A stretch of DNA of 64,000 nt, from positions 22,916,847 through 22,980,846 of the forward strand of contig NC_035176.2 of NCBI RefSeq assembly GCF_001659605.2, read 5' to 3'. The DNA is from Manihot esculenta (lineage: Eukaryota; Streptophyta; Magnoliopsida; Malpighiales; Euphorbiaceae). The notes below the pieces were generated by a model. The model was not told the DNA's origin. It was given only the letters and a program-made list of their open reading frames with translations, and did no database searches. A program made the translations under genes and the position numbers. Shown here piece by piece: positions 45,546 through 58,101 of this stretch; within the stretch, counting starts at the first letter, position 1, and each line of letters starts with the position of its first letter.

Positions 45546-45582
<37 letters not shown>
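45546..45582. repeat. (AT)n(AG)n microsatellite in the GALS 5' leader
   Basis: Alternating AT followed by AG, 75-110 bp upstream of the GALS start codon. On the sense strand of the gene it reads CT repeats, which are common in plant core promoters and leaders. Confidence 0.9.
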
Positions 45583-45649
45583 CAGAGGAGGAAAAGAGAA
45601 GCAGAGGGAGAAGAAGAGTCTCTCTCTCTTCTTTGCCTGGGTGCGTTGT

Positions 45650-48600
45650 TTTTTTTTTTTGTCTTTTAAGTGCTTTTTATAATCCCTTGTTTTTACCAGG
45701 GAGAATTTGCAGGTCAGATTATGAATCTATTGCTTTATTTTTTGTAATAAATATTTTTGAAAATAACATAATAAATTTAAAATCTAATCGTCAATTACAT
45801 ACGTTGAGTGCTTTTATAATTCTACATTTATACTGTTTAAAATTGAGTATATAAGTTTATTATTTTGCACTCGCAATTTTAATTTAATAATAAATATATT
45901 TAATAAATTTAAAAAAATTTAAATTTTATTATTTTAATTATCAATTTTTAATTAAAAGAATTATTATTTTATTTTAATTTTATTAATTTTTAAGATTTAA
46001 AAAAAAAATATTGACTTATTATGTTAAATTAAAATTCCCATAAATTGTATCCATAAAATTTATTAACAAAATTCTATGATACATTAATTTTTTTTAAAAA
46101 AATCTTATTATACACTTAAATTATTTAAAATTAAAATTAAAATTAAAATAATTTTATAATTTTAATATAAAATAATATAAATTATAAACATGTTGATATA
46201 TTTTTAAATACTAAAATTATTATCTAATTACACTATTGATAATAAATAATTTAATAATAATAAGCATATACAATGTATAAATTCTAAAATTAAAAATTCA
46301 ATCTATATTTTTTAGGTTCAAATAAAATTTATATTAAACTTTAAAATTTAACTAATAAAATTGATATATTATTTGAATTAAATAAACGTCAAATGTATTT
46401 CTGATATATAATTAACTAAATAATTATAACATATAATTTAAGATATATTAAATCAATTATCAAATTTACAATTTTCTATGCAAGAAAAAAAAAGTATTAT
46501 AATAATTTTCATTCCGTTAATTTTATTTATATAATTATCTACTTGATATTGTAATATCAAAAAAAAAACCACTAAAATTAATTAATTTTATTTATATAAT
46601 TATTTATTTAATTAATTAATTTTTTATACCATTAAAATTAAATAGTAATATAAAAAAATCACTAAAATTAATTAATTTTATTTATATGATTATTTATTTA
46701 ATTAGTTAATTTTTTTATACTACTAAAATTAAATAATAATATTTTCATAAAATTATCGCCCATAGTTGTGTGAAAAAATGTGGCAAGAATATCGGTGGCA
46801 TTGCCTTGAAGAGCTGAGTATTGAAAGTGGCGTTTTCTTCATTTAATTATTAATTTATTTAATTATAAAGTAATTAACAGCCAAAAGCCGTGTCGAAGGG
46901 TGGGGCTCTCAGCCATCTCAACAACAAAGCTGTGCTGTATTCCTGTGTGAATTTCCGCACATTCATTTCCCATTTCTCACCACGTCTTTTACTATTTTCT
47001 TTCTTTCCATTCCATCCCCCACTTTTTATCTTATTTCTTTTAACTCCCACTACTTTATGTTTTTTTAGAATTTCCCCAACCTTTAAAATATATATATAAA
47101 GAGTGATTTACAGTATAGATTTTAAGATTTAAGAAAACTTATTTTTAACATGTGGCTATATATTTAGCAATAGTATTATTTTTAACATGTCGCTATATAT
47201 TTTTATTGGAAATAATAATAATTATTGTAATTATATTAATTTAGCAATTATAAAATATAGTAAATTTTATTATCATATTCGTTAGTTACTACTCCATAAT
47301 ACTTGTTCTAATACTAATAACCTTTTAAAAAAAGTAATTAAAAATTAAAGTTATAGACTGAATCGAAAACAGCGAATAAAAAAAAAGTTGAATTACGAAA
47401 TTCAAGAGAATAACCTTTGACGATAAAAAGATTAAAAAGAAAAAAAAAAAAGGAAGAGGGCGAAAAAGAGAACAAGCAAAGGAGTCGATGGATATGGTAG
47501 AAAAAAAGTAAAGCAACAAAACACTCAGGGGCATAATTGCAAAAAGCGATACAAAAACGAAAGAAGCGGTGCGGTGACACGTGGCGGATTCTCATAACTG
47601 TATTACTAGTCTGCGCAGGACGCCTGTCCCTCCTCTGGCTGTCTTGCCTATGCTATACACATACAGATGGTGGGGACCATAATTACACAATTTAAACTAA
47701 ATAATAATTATTATTATTTTCAACATTTATTTATTTTGTTGTGAACTGTACACGTGGCTATAGGATGCCACGCGTACCGACAATTAAGCCACATATTTTA
47801 CGTTTTCACTGCCTACTGTCCCGTAGTCGACAAGATTTCATTCACTAATCGAAACATGCCCATGCTTTGCGGGAATTCCAATTTTCTTAACAGTATACCT
47901 CGGAATGCAAGTCATTTGGACACGTGTCAAGATCACGTTTAATTGGACAATAAGAGTTGATTAATACGCTGCATGATCATGATCATGATCATTATCATAA
48001 TCATGATCAATTTTTAGTAACTGAACGATGATTTCTTAATCTGATGGTGCTAATTGTGTTGAGCACATTAGTGGACGCGTATAGGATAATCCTTAGCTGC
48101 TGCGTCGTCTTATAATAAATTTTTGTTTAATCATGATGTTGAATTAGATTATTTCGAAAGTATTGTCAAGGCATTTTCCCACATCTACGGGAGGCAAATG
48201 TGAGGGACGACTATGGCAAAATAAATAAATAAATAAAAACGAGAGACGATTCCCTTCGTAATATAAATTGCAGAATATATATTTATATCTTTTATAGTTA
48301 TAATTAAAGTATTAAACATTTAAATTAAAAGTATAATTCATTAAATAGTTAAATTCATGAAATTATAATACTAAAATATAAAATTAGTCATATTAATATA
48401 ATTTATAAAAAATTTAAAATTAATTATAATCATATTATTAATTTCACTCTAAATTTTATTGATCATATTTTAAATTTTTATTAGTTTATAAAATTGAATG
48501 ACATAATTTGAATATATTGACAAGAAAATTTGAGATTTGTTTAAAATTATTATTAGAAATGCACTTAAAAGCATAATTTAAATATATTAATGAAAAAAGT

Positions 48601-48709
48601 TATAAATTAACTGAAAAAGATTGATACTAAGAGCGGCTTTCTCTTGTTCGTGACAACTTTCATCTTGTTCATATGTAAGAATTTCTTTTTTTCTTTTTAA
48701 ACTGATGTT
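45650..48709. other. GALS upstream intergenic region
   Basis: Mostly A/T-rich and repetitive. Three less AT-rich islands stand out, about 46880-47000, 47560-47680 and 47745-47960. The last two hold the CACGTG boxes listed separately. A GATCAT-type simple repeat lies at 47974-48010. Small open frames here (for example 46890-47099) look like chance. Confidence 0.55.
47578..47926. promoter_or_regulatory. Cluster of three G-box/ABRE-like CACGTG motifs
   Basis: CACGTG occurs at 47578-47583 (in GACACGTGGCGG), 47751-47756 (CACGTGGC) and 47921-47926 (in the palindrome GACACGTGTC). The first two have the ACACGTGGC form bound by bZIP ABF/GBF factors. They lie 2.1-2.5 kb upstream of the GALS start. Linkage to GALS is only a guess. 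Confidence 0.45.
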
Positions 48710-48716
48710 TTGTCAT

Positions 48717-49135
48717 GATGGAAGAGGATGAAATTTTAGTTGAAATGGCAGCCTTGTCTGTGGAGGATGAGGAGGATAATGGATTAGTTTTTGAAGAAGA
48801 GATTGTTGGTCAAGATATGCAGGATTTTTCCTATGCCTTATAGGCAGATTCTTAACTAACCGGGTCATTAATTTTAATGCTATGAAGCAAACATTGGCAT
48901 TGCTTTGGCAGCTGTTTATGGGCATGACAGTAACTGAGGAGGAACAAGGTGTGTATGCCTTTCGTTTTTATCATGAGGTTGATGTTGAAAGGGTACTTGA
49001 AATGTCACCTTTGGATGTTTGCCAATCAATTGTTGTTGCTTGATCGATTTGGAACTTATGTTGTGATGTTCCGATGTTCCATGTGTTAATATGGGTGCAA
49101 GTGCATGGATTGGAATCTGGTTTTTGATCTGATGT
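48717..49135 (+). pseudogene. LINE ORF1 remnant (DUF4283 domain)
   Basis: The translation shows MEEDEILVEMAALSVEDE, a stop, GRFLTNRVINFNAMKQTLAL, GVYAFRFYHEVDVERVLEMS and, after another stop, FHVLIWVQVHGLESGF. This is the usual DUF4283 order in plant LINE ORF1. The fragment is joined at 49146 to a Tat-like LTR. Confidence 0.75.
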
Positions 49136-49145
49136 GGTCCTACAG

Positions 49146-49601
49146 TGATGTTCTGAGATTCAGAGAATAGAGTTTTACAGCGTGTGTGTAAGCTTAGATG
49201 ATGAGAAAGGTGTTCCCTTCCTTTTATTCCTTTCCTTTTGTCTACTAGTGACGTCTAATGGCCTCTATGCTACAGTGCCACCTGTCTCTATCACGCAGGT
49301 CCGTACGCACGGAAGTGTCAGACCCCTTCTCCACCCCAGACGGCCATTTAATTCCCCCCGGTGTGCATGCGGGCAGGATTGCGAAGTGACTGAGTCTGCT
49401 ATCCTTCATCACGTCACATCGCCGGTCTGGGTTCCTTCTCACTGGACCTAGACTTGCGGACGACCAGGCCTGCCTCGCGGGTCTGGACTGAGACTCAAGA
49501 TGCTGGACCAGTTAACTAAAGAAGGCTCCATGGGCTTTTGGGCCAGCGTTGTTTTCTTGGGCCCAACCTTACCTAGGAGTGGTGAGGCCTAGCGGTCATC
49601 A
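49146..49601 (-). repeat. Probable 3' LTR of the second Tat-like element
   Basis: The right end reads GCGGTCATCA, that is TGATGACCGC on the minus strand. It is preceded on that strand by the polypurine stretch GAGGAGGTAAAGGGGCAAT (49602-49620). The left end (TGATGTTCTG) is inferred. Base composition is markedly less AT-rich than the flanks. Confidence 0.5.
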
Positions 49602-49620
49602 ATTGCCCCTTTACCTCCTC
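49602..49620 (-). other. Polypurine tract of the second Tat-like element
   Basis: On the minus strand, GAGGAGGTAAAGGGGCAAT lies directly before TGATGACC. Its position and composition fit the primer for plus-strand DNA synthesis. It sets the element's direction as minus, so the ORF from 49843 is antisense. Confidence 0.5.
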
Positions 49621-49842
49621 AGTAGTTATTGCATGAGTGATGAGGGGGTAAATCCTTAGAACCCATTATGACCGCGCGGTCCGAGGATGGCTCCCATCAA
49701 AATGTCTCTTCCTTGCCTTACTGTTTTCAAAATTCAAAACCCCAAATCTCCGTAGAACTCTTCTTCTCCTTCTGCTCTCTGTGTGCTCCATCTCTCTCAT
49801 TTCCCTGCCAAATCGTCTTCAAGGTACGTTTCCTACTTTGCA

Positions 49843-52800
49843 ATGGATAGTCCTAGGCTTCCCGATGTCCTGAATCTGGAGTCTAATGTCAACCCATCTT
49901 CTCTTTCGACCTTCTTTTCTCGAGAATACTTGGACACTCCCCTTTATTGTATTAAGGCTCCCCATCGCAATGAGAGGATCGGTCTTCCCGATCCTCCTCC
50001 CTCTGGTCTCGTTGATCCCTAGAGGGATCTTAGTCTGGTCTTTTTTATCAAACAACGCGATTTCGGCCTGACTTCCCATTTTTCCCATTTTTCGTTGAGG
50101 TTTTCTGTTACTTTGGGATTACTCCCCATATGCTGGCCCCCAACTCCATCCTCTTTATGTATTCTTTCGAGTTTGTGAGTCTCAGTTGGGGATTCAACCC
50201 GACGACTGCCCTGTTTTCTACCTTCTTCTATCTAGTCCGGGCTAGCCAAGATTTTTATTATTTTTCCCCTCAAGGGGGATTGTCCATTTTCTTGGGACAT
50301 AAAGACTCTATCAAGGGTTGGGCTGAGGGGTTCGCCGTTGTGGAGTTAAAGGGAGGCCCTAAAGTGTCATGGCAAGTTGACCTCCCCTGAAGGGATGTGC
50401 CCCCAGGTTGAAATGACCTTCCTCAGCTGACCCTCTTTGAGTAGATTGGCCTTCTTAGACTGACTTCGGTTAAGCAGAAGTATGATGTTGAGAAGTGTAT
50501 GTTTATGTTCAGTCTTCAGGACTGCCGGGAAGCTGGTACTTATTTGCTGAGATCCTACCTTTTCCCCTTTTTGTCTTTTATTGAATGTGCTTCTAACTCA
50601 TTTGATTATTTTTGTTTTTTGCAGCTTTCGACCTCCCCATGGATAAAATCAAGCCACCAAAGAATTTTGTCATGTCTCGGGAAAGTATGAGGGTCGATTT
50701 GGACGCTTTCCAGGCTGGCATGTCCGTGGCTGACGCAACTCGAGAGGTCGCCCATGTTATCACTCCCAGGGCAGCTGGTCAGATTGTCCCTCCTCTCCCA
50801 GCTTCTTCTTGTGCCCTAGTGCCGACCTCCAAGGATTCCCGTTCTGACGCTCCCAAGGCACCCAGCCACAATCGGACTCCTTCCTCCTCCAGATCTCTTG
50901 CTATCCCGAAATCCAAACCGACCTCACTCTCGACTTCCCAGGAGCTCATAGTCATTGAAGAGTCCACTGAGGACGTTTTGTAGGGAAGAACTGAGGTTGC
51001 TCCTGCCACTGAAGGCGCTCCTAAAGGAAGTACAGAGGTCGTCTCTACTTCTGAAGTTGTCTCTCAGGGCAGCACCGAGGTCATCCCAGCTGATAGGGGC
51101 ACCTCTGAGGGTGGTGTCGAGGTCGTCCTGACTACTAAGGGCGTCTCTAAGGATGGGGCCAAGGTCATCCCTGCTGTTCCTTGCCCTAAAAAGGTCGCTG
51201 CCAGTGGTGGCATCACTCTCAGGGAGGCCACTAGTAAACGAGCTCCTCCTATGGAGGTTCCCCCTATGGCTCCTGCCCCCAAGAAGGCTCGCGCTTCCAT
51301 GCAGCCTACAGTCGTGCTCCCTCCTAGTGAGAAGAAGAAAGAGTCTATGGAGCTGTTGTCTTCTGCTCCAAAAAATGAGATTTTGAACGCTGATGAGATC
51401 ACTCTCCAGTCCGCCGCGACCTCTGTTGCTGAGCTATTGTGGGAGAGGATGTTTGGTGGGATTGCTGACGCCTCAGACCCACGTCTACTTTCTCTCACTA
51501 GCCTCTTAGCCTGCTCTACTCGACAGCAGATGGCTTTTCGGTCTTAGACTCGAGAGGAACTAGGAGACAGTCTCCGAGAGATGCCCCTCATGGTGAGTCA
51601 TTTCACTATTTTGAGTTGATTTTGTTTTTGTTATTTTTCTAATTTCTTTTGCTATTTTTCCTTCTACTAGGTGTTGGGTGTCTTTATGGAGATTGATGCT
51701 TGTGATTGGTCACTTCAGAGCTCGATGGACCGCAAGATTGAGGAGACCCACCGTGAGGAGAATCTCGTGGCTACTACTGATGTCAAAGGCCAGCTCGCTC
51801 AATCCAGAGTCATCTGGGGACCCTTAGAGATGAATTGGCTTGGGCGCAGGATGATGTCAGGAAGGCTGACGAGAGGGCAGCTGCAGCGGAGTCTCATCGC
51901 AATGAGGTTTTGGTGCAGCTGTCCTCCATGGAGGATGCTCGGCGCGAGAGGGATGAGGCTATGGCCCATCGTGACAAGGCCTGGCGTCAGTGTGAAGTAG
52001 CTAGGGCAGAACGTGACGACGTCTAGGCCTGGTGTGAAACGGCAATTGCCCAAAGGGATGAGGCCCTGGCTCAGATTGTTGTCCTTGAGCAGGAGCTTAG
52101 CAAGTGCACCGAGGACCTAAAAGGCCTGACCTTGGTAGTAGAGGAGTCACAACTTCAACAACAGCAACTCTGCCAAGAGGTTAAGGTTCTGAAAGGGAGG
52201 TGTTATGCCCTGCTTGAAGACACCAAGCTCACTGAGGATAAGGTCCGGTTGGCATGTGAGGAGCGCCTACAGGAGTACAAGGGCTCTACTGAGCTGAAGG
52301 CCGAGATCGATCAAGTTTGCAAGAGGTGCTTACAAGAGTATAAAGACTCTTCAGAGTTAAAAGTTGAGATCAAGCAAGCCTATGAGGATCATTTGCAGCA
52401 TAATAAGGACTGCTCCAAACTGAAGACTAAGATCGAGGAGGCCTGTGAGGCGTGACTTGCAGAGTTCAAGGCCTCTAACGCGATGAAGGAGGATATGGAA
52501 CAAGGCCTTCCATATGTTTGCCTCCAGGTTCAACTATGTAACGACCCGAAAATCGGACCGCTACCGGCGCTAGGATCCAGATCGGCTTAAGGCCGTCGGG
52601 ACCCGTAGCAAGCCTAACATACATCCTGTACAAATGGTATAATTCCATACATGTTCAACAATTACATAAAAACTTTAAAACTTTTCTCATACCAAGCTTA
52701 ATCCTGTGCATGCACACTAGCTGTAAACATAAAACCCCCTACTGGAGCCCTCATCAAATACTCCAGTTGGGTCAACATTACATATTAAGCTTGGTTCCAT

Positions 52801-54795
52801 ATATCATTAAAAAATATCATAATCTACAGATCATGTACAAAAGGGATCAACCATACTCTAGGGCCAAGCACAATTCTATCATCAATATACATGACAAGAC
52901 TTTCTATAATTATACAATACATGTCCACAACTGCTATTACATAGACTTTACTCTAGCTGCTATCCCGCACAACCTCTGACTAGCCCTGCAAAACTGGGAA
53001 TTAGGGAGAGGGATGAGCGACTAAAGCCCAGTGAGCAGAACAATAAAAACAATTTATAAACATATGCCATCATGGAATGCATCACATCACAAGCAAATCA
53101 CATCACGGATGGACTGACCTAAAACTCCCTCTACTCTGTGCCCGGCTCTCAAAGAGCTCCTCAGGACTTCTGTTACATGCAATAAACTCTGTGCCTGGCT
53201 CTCAAAGAGCTCCTCAGGACTTCATTACTAGAGGGCTAAAGGATTGTCCTGTTGTCCATCCACACCAACAAGTAATAATGCAATGCAATGCGTCATCTTC
53301 GTGAATACTAATGCAATACATCCTAACATACACATGGCATTCATGATGCATGTTTCATGCTAAAATCTTTCATTTAATTTAAAATATAGTTCAGTTTTAC
53401 TCACCTCTGGCAGACGCGGGACTAACTCTGACCCAGCTAACTCTGTGGGCCTCCTTGGTTCCTCGGGTCCGATCCTACAAAGGTGGACTCAAATGAGGTA
53501 CCAAACAACTCTAACATAACTCTAAACATCTCCCCAAAAATCCCCTAAAAACACCTTAAACATGCATGGAAAAACAAGCAAAGGAAGGCTGGATAGGGGA
53601 CTTTCGGCGGCAGGTTCAACGGCCGAAAGTCCCTCCAGAGCCGAAACTCAGCCACTTTCGGCGGCACCTATGGCGGCCGAAAGAGATTCCAGAGACGAAA
53701 CTCATGCATGTTCGGCGGCACCTTTGGCGGCCGAAACTCCCCTCCAGAGGCGAAAGTCCAACTTTCGGGGGCAGGGTTCGGCAGCCAAAACAAGCCACCA
53801 CAGGCAGGTTCGGCGGCCGAAAGTCCCTTTGGCTGCCGAACCCGAGTTCTTCCAGACTGGCAGAACTCAGCTTCCTCATGCACAAACAGCCTCCCAAGCC
53901 TTCCAAACTCTTTCCAACTCATACAAGCATGCAAAAACATGCAAAAACTCTCTTATCCATGCATATAGGGGCTTAGAACTAGCTTAAACCCCAAAAACAA
54001 CACAAAGCATACACATATAGCTTATGATCAACATAAGCCAAAACCATGCAAACCATGCATAACCATGCATAAAACTCCCTGAAACCCATCAAAACTCACG
54101 TAAAACATAAGGAAAGGTGAGGATCCATGCTTACCTCTTGAAGATCGAGAGGATTGATGGTCTAAACTAGGAGACGCAAGGGAAAACCGATCCGAAATCT
54201 CCAAACCTAACAACTTTGCTCTTGAGCTCAAATCCTTCAAAACCAACTTAAAACCTTCTTAAAACTTGCTAAACTTTGAAGAAATACATGGAATCAACCA
54301 AAGGAGAACAAAGACTCACCTATACCCGAAAAGAGAAAGAAGACTCACCTCTAATCCGACTAAGGGACCCTTTTATAGGTGGCCGGTCAACGACCTTCGG
54401 CGGCCAAAGCTGCCTCCACAGCTTCACCACCTTCGGCAGCCTAACGTGCCTCCTAACTTGTCCCATGTTCGGCGGCCGAACTTGAGGTTCGGCGGCCGAA
54501 CCTGGGTTCCTCCCTCCTTGGTCTTTTCTTTTCAAAACTCAATTTCTTTTGCATTAAAACCATAAAATCATGTGAAAACATTTTAAAAAACACATTGTAC
54601 CATTCTAGAAGGCTCTGACATCCTCAAATTCCAGATTCCAACGGAGATCCCGCCGGAAAGTAAGAATTCCGATGCTGGCGTCTAGCCGAGTATTACAAAC
54701 CAAGACCTGAAGGCAGCCAGGGATGACCCCTCCACCCCATTAGCTCATCTCCGAGCTCTTGAAGCCGATTTTGACGGCGAGGAGGTGCACTATAG
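49843..54795 (+). pseudogene. Antisense ORF of the second Tat-like element, split by a solo LTR
   Basis: Starts MDSPRLPDVLNLESN. A shift near 50090 leads to GITPHMLAPNSILFMYSFEF and SLSWGFNPT, again the 'putative gypsy type transposon' (Transposase_28) pattern, followed by GGLSIFLGHKDSIKGWAEGF. A probable intron ends in TTTTTTGCAG near 50623. Next come a basic/Ser-Pro linker and a region rich in GxTEV repeats (50985-51130), then ELLWERMFGGIADASDPR. The tail is a long coiled coil with about 20-residue repeats (LQEYKGSTELKAEI, LQEYKDSSELKVEI; 52260-52460). The solo LTR 52537-54697 cuts it, and it resumes to 54795. Stops at 50981 and 52453 and shifts make it a pseudogene. Confidence 0.65.
52537..54697 (-). 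mobile_element. Solo Tekay-like LTR, 2161 bp, minus strand
   Basis: Starts TGTAACGACCCGAAAATCGG and ends CCGAGTATTACA. The flanks AACTA (52532-52536) and AACCA (54698-54702) form a 5-bp duplication with one mismatch. It has GC-motif arrays at about 53600-53840 and 54395-54505. A TATAAAA box on the minus strand (54371-54377) lies just downstream of the second array. A tandem repeat CTCAAAGAGCTCCTCAGGAC occurs twice near 53140-53222. Confidence 0.92.
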
Positions 54796-55609
54796 TGATC
54801 AAGCCAAATTTAGACTCATTTTTCATGTTGTTATTTATGTTAATTTACACATTTTCTACCTAATTTTGTGGTTTTGATCTTATTTTGCAGAAAATGGTGT
54901 AAAAGGGTAATTTGGTGAAAATGGCCTTAAAACTGCCCAAAAGAGAATAAAAAAGATCAAGTCTGGTTTGTCCAAGTTGTTTGCCTAAACCAAGTTGCAG
55001 CTAAAATGGGAGAGGGATGAGGAAAGTACAGACTTGCTGTTTGACCAAGCAAACTGGGCAAACATACCCGCAGAACAAAGGCAGAGTGACAGACAGCACC
55101 AAGACAGACTGTTTGATCGAGTTGTTTGCCTAAACAACCCGGGCAAACAGAGTCTGCGACAGCAGATAGCAGAATCGCTGGAAATTCAAATTTCAAATCT
55201 TCAAGAATTCTTTTCCTCCCCAAACACGTGAATACAGCTCAGCAAATCTTCAAGACACCTTAGCACTCTATCCCACATATTTAGGAAGCCAAATCTCAAG
55301 AAGATCCAATTGCCTTCAAAGAATCCAACTCCAATTGGGAAAAGAAATCCAATCCAAACAAGAAAACTTAGGGCTGCTCAAATCAATTATAAATAGAGGA
55401 TCAAACCAGCAAATAGAGAGCATCATCTTCGGCAGAGATCGCACAGCAGCCGCGCGCACCAGTGTCCTCAATGTATTGGAAAAATTAAAATGCAAAAGAA
55501 AACTAAGTACTCCTCTAGGTGTGGTGTGCACGGTGCGATCCGCTTGATCAAGGCTCAAGTAATTGGGGAAGGGAAAAGGGTCCCAACTGAATTGAGTGAA
55601 AAGTGTAGC
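54796..55609 (+). mobile_element. Athila-like LTR fragment
   Basis: Starts TGATCAAGCCAAATTTAGAC, close to the solo LTR at 5108, and follows it through GGTGAAAATGGCCTTAAAAC. It has an inverted-repeat array based on GTTTGCC..AACTGGGCAAAC (54965-55155) and TATAAATAG near 55390. The part from about 55450 does not match the other LTRs here, and I cannot assign it. It is cut by the Tekay element at 55610. Confidence 0.75.
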
Positions 55610-58098
55610 TGTAATACCCGGCTAGATTCCGGCATCGGAATCCCTACCTTCCGGCGGAATCTCCATTGAAATCTGGAATTCTGAAGATGCCAGAGGCTTA
55701 TAGAGGGGTAAAATGTGTTTCTAAAATGTTTTCACATGATTTCATGGTTTTAAATGGAAAAAAGAATTGAGTTTTGAAAAGAAAAGACCAAGGAGGCATT
55801 TGCCAGGTTCGGCCGCCGAAAGTCAAGTTCGGCCGCCGAACATGGGAAGGTTTCGGGAGTGCTTTTGGCCTCCGAAAGTCTTGTTTGAACGAGCCAAGGT
55901 TCGGCCGCCGAAGCTCAAGTTCGGCCGCCGAACATGCATGAGTTTAGGGGGCACGTTAGGCTGCCGAAGGTCTTCGACTAGGCCACCTATAAAGAGCCCT
56001 CAGATCGGAAATGGGCGAGTTTTCTCCCCATTCTCGAGCTCAGGTGAGTCTTTGTCCTCCCTTGGCCGTTTTCATGTTTTTTTCATCTCCTTCATGTCTT
56101 TATGAGTTTCATGGTTGTTTTGAAGAGTTTTCAAGCTTAGATCTAAGTTTTGGGAGCTTGGAGACCCAAGGAGTAGTTTCCTCCCATCTCCAAGTTAGGG
56201 ATCACACCAACCCTCGATCTCCAAGATGTAAGTGTAGATCTTTGCTTTCCTTTAGGTTTTAATGAAGTTTTAAGAAGTTTTAATGTTTGAGTATGGGTAG
56301 ATATGTATGTTTAAGTTTATGTGGGTTTTATGCCCAATGTATGCTTATGCCTGTTTATGCGATGTTATGATGAAGGTTTAAGCTAGTTTATGCATATGGG
56401 AGAGTGTATGCATGATTGGGAAAGAGCAAGTGAGATTTAGAGTAATTTTGATGGTTTTGGCTTATGTGGGTCATAAGCTCTTTATGTATGCCTTAGGATG
56501 CTCTTTGTTGGAGTTTAAGCTTGTTTAAGCTCCTTTGTGCATGGTTAAAGGTTTATGCATGTTTTGGTAAAGTTGGGTGCTTGTTTTGGGGTGTTTGGAA
56601 GGTTTGGGAGGCTTGAATGCATGAGAAGCTGAGTTCTGCCCTTCTGGGAAGAACTCAGGTTCGGCCGCCGAACCTGCCTTTGGATGCATGGATTGGCCGC
56701 CTAACCTTGCCCCCGAAAGTTGAGTTTTGGCTTGAAAGCAGACTTTCAGCCGCCGAAGGAAGGTTCGGCCGCCAAAAGTGCCTGACTTTCGTCTCTGGAG
56801 AGGGACTTTCGGCCGCCGAAGGTACCGCCGAAAGTGCCCGAGTTTCGTCTCTGGAGGGAGGGTTCGGCCGCCGAAGGTGCCGCCGAAAGTGCCCTGTCCA
56901 ACCTTTTCATGGTTGTTTTTTATGCATGCTTTGGTGATGTTTTAGGGGATTTTTGGGTAGTTGTTTATGAGTTGTTTAGAGTGTGTTTGGTACCTCATTC
57001 GAGTCCACCTGTGTAGGATCGGACCCGAGGGACCGAGGAGGCCATCAGTGTTAGCAGTTGCAGAGTCAGTTCAGCGTCTGCCAGAGGTGAGTAGAACTAA
57101 ACTTAATCTTTTAATTTATGAAATCAAATGCCTAAAGCATGCTCATGCATCATGTTTATACATAATAGGTTGATTGCACTAGTTACACGAATATGAAGCA
57201 TTGCATTATTTACTGTTGATGTGGAGGGACCAAGGCGACCCCACTATCCCTATGGATAAGACCTGGCTGGGCCAGGCATTACGAAGTCCTGTGGGACCCT
57301 TTATGGGGGTCGGGCAAATAGCTTAGGGAGTTTTGGGGTTAGGTCCAATTCGTGATGTGAATTGTTTGTGCTATGACGCATTTCATAAAAGCATGTAATT
57401 AATGAACTGTTTTATTGTTTCTACTCACTGGGCTTTTTAACTCACCCCTCTCCCCTAACCCCAGTTTTGCAGGTTAGAGGTAGGCCAGGAAGACATCAAG
57501 GGTAAAAGTCTTGTTGTTGTAATAGATTAGTGTTAGTGTGGACATGTAATGTAAACTGAGATAGTGTATTGTAAGATAATGTAATGCAACGTAAAGTAGA
57601 GTATTGTTTATGGATTAGTAATGTGCTTGGCCCTAAGACTTGGTTAGTCCCTGTGTGGTACATGATGTATGTTATGGTTTTATGTTGAGTTGTGTTTGAA
57701 CTAATCTGGTGGCATGTGTTGTTTACCACGCTAGTGTTTGATGAGGACCCTAGTGGAGGTCTTTCGTTTGTGGTTTTGATGCATGCACAGGTTAGGTTCT
57801 AGTTCTTTGGATGTGACTCCGGCTTGATGTATGATATGTTGACCCAGCTAGAGTTTTGATGAGGGCTCTAGTAGGGGTTCTTTATGTTTTCAGTTATGTT
57901 ACATACAGGTCAAGCTCGGTATATACATCGTATGTTTAAGTTTTTATGTTAAAGTTTTGATCATGTATGGGATTTGACCAGGTGATAGGAGGTATGTTTG
58001 GCTTGCTACGGGTCCCGGCGGCCTTAAGCCGATCTGGATCCTAGCGCTGGTGGCGGTTCGGGCTGTTACAGAGGGGTATCGGTTTCCGGGCTGTTACA
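55610..58098 (+). repeat. 5' LTR of Tekay-like element
   Basis: About 2.46 kb, from TGTAATACCCGGCTAGATTC to GGGCTGTTACA (58070), with a near-copy of its last 28 bp repeated to 58098. A GC-motif array (55808-55975) lies directly upstream of TATAAA at 55988-55993, and a second array at 56660-56900. Confidence 0.9.
55988..55993 (+). promoter_or_regulatory. LTR TATA box next to GCC-motif array
   Basis: TATAAA follows the last GC motif by about 20 bases. The same arrangement is seen at 60949-60954 in the 3' LTR and, on the minus strand, at 30678-30685, 54371-54377 and 275-280. This makes it the likely core promoter of the family. Confidence 0.7.
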
Positions 58099-58101
58099 GA
58101 G

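Noticed and set aside
46890..47099. Small ORF upstream of GALS
   Set aside because: A Phe/Pro/Leu-rich chance frame from CT-rich DNA, with no conserved pattern and no splice context.
53562..53987. Several long frames rich in SAAE/RRP
   Set aside because: Same artefact of the GC-motif array in the solo LTR. Equivalent frames appear at 6512, 13740, 30000, 54320, 55767, 56617, 60745 and 62569.
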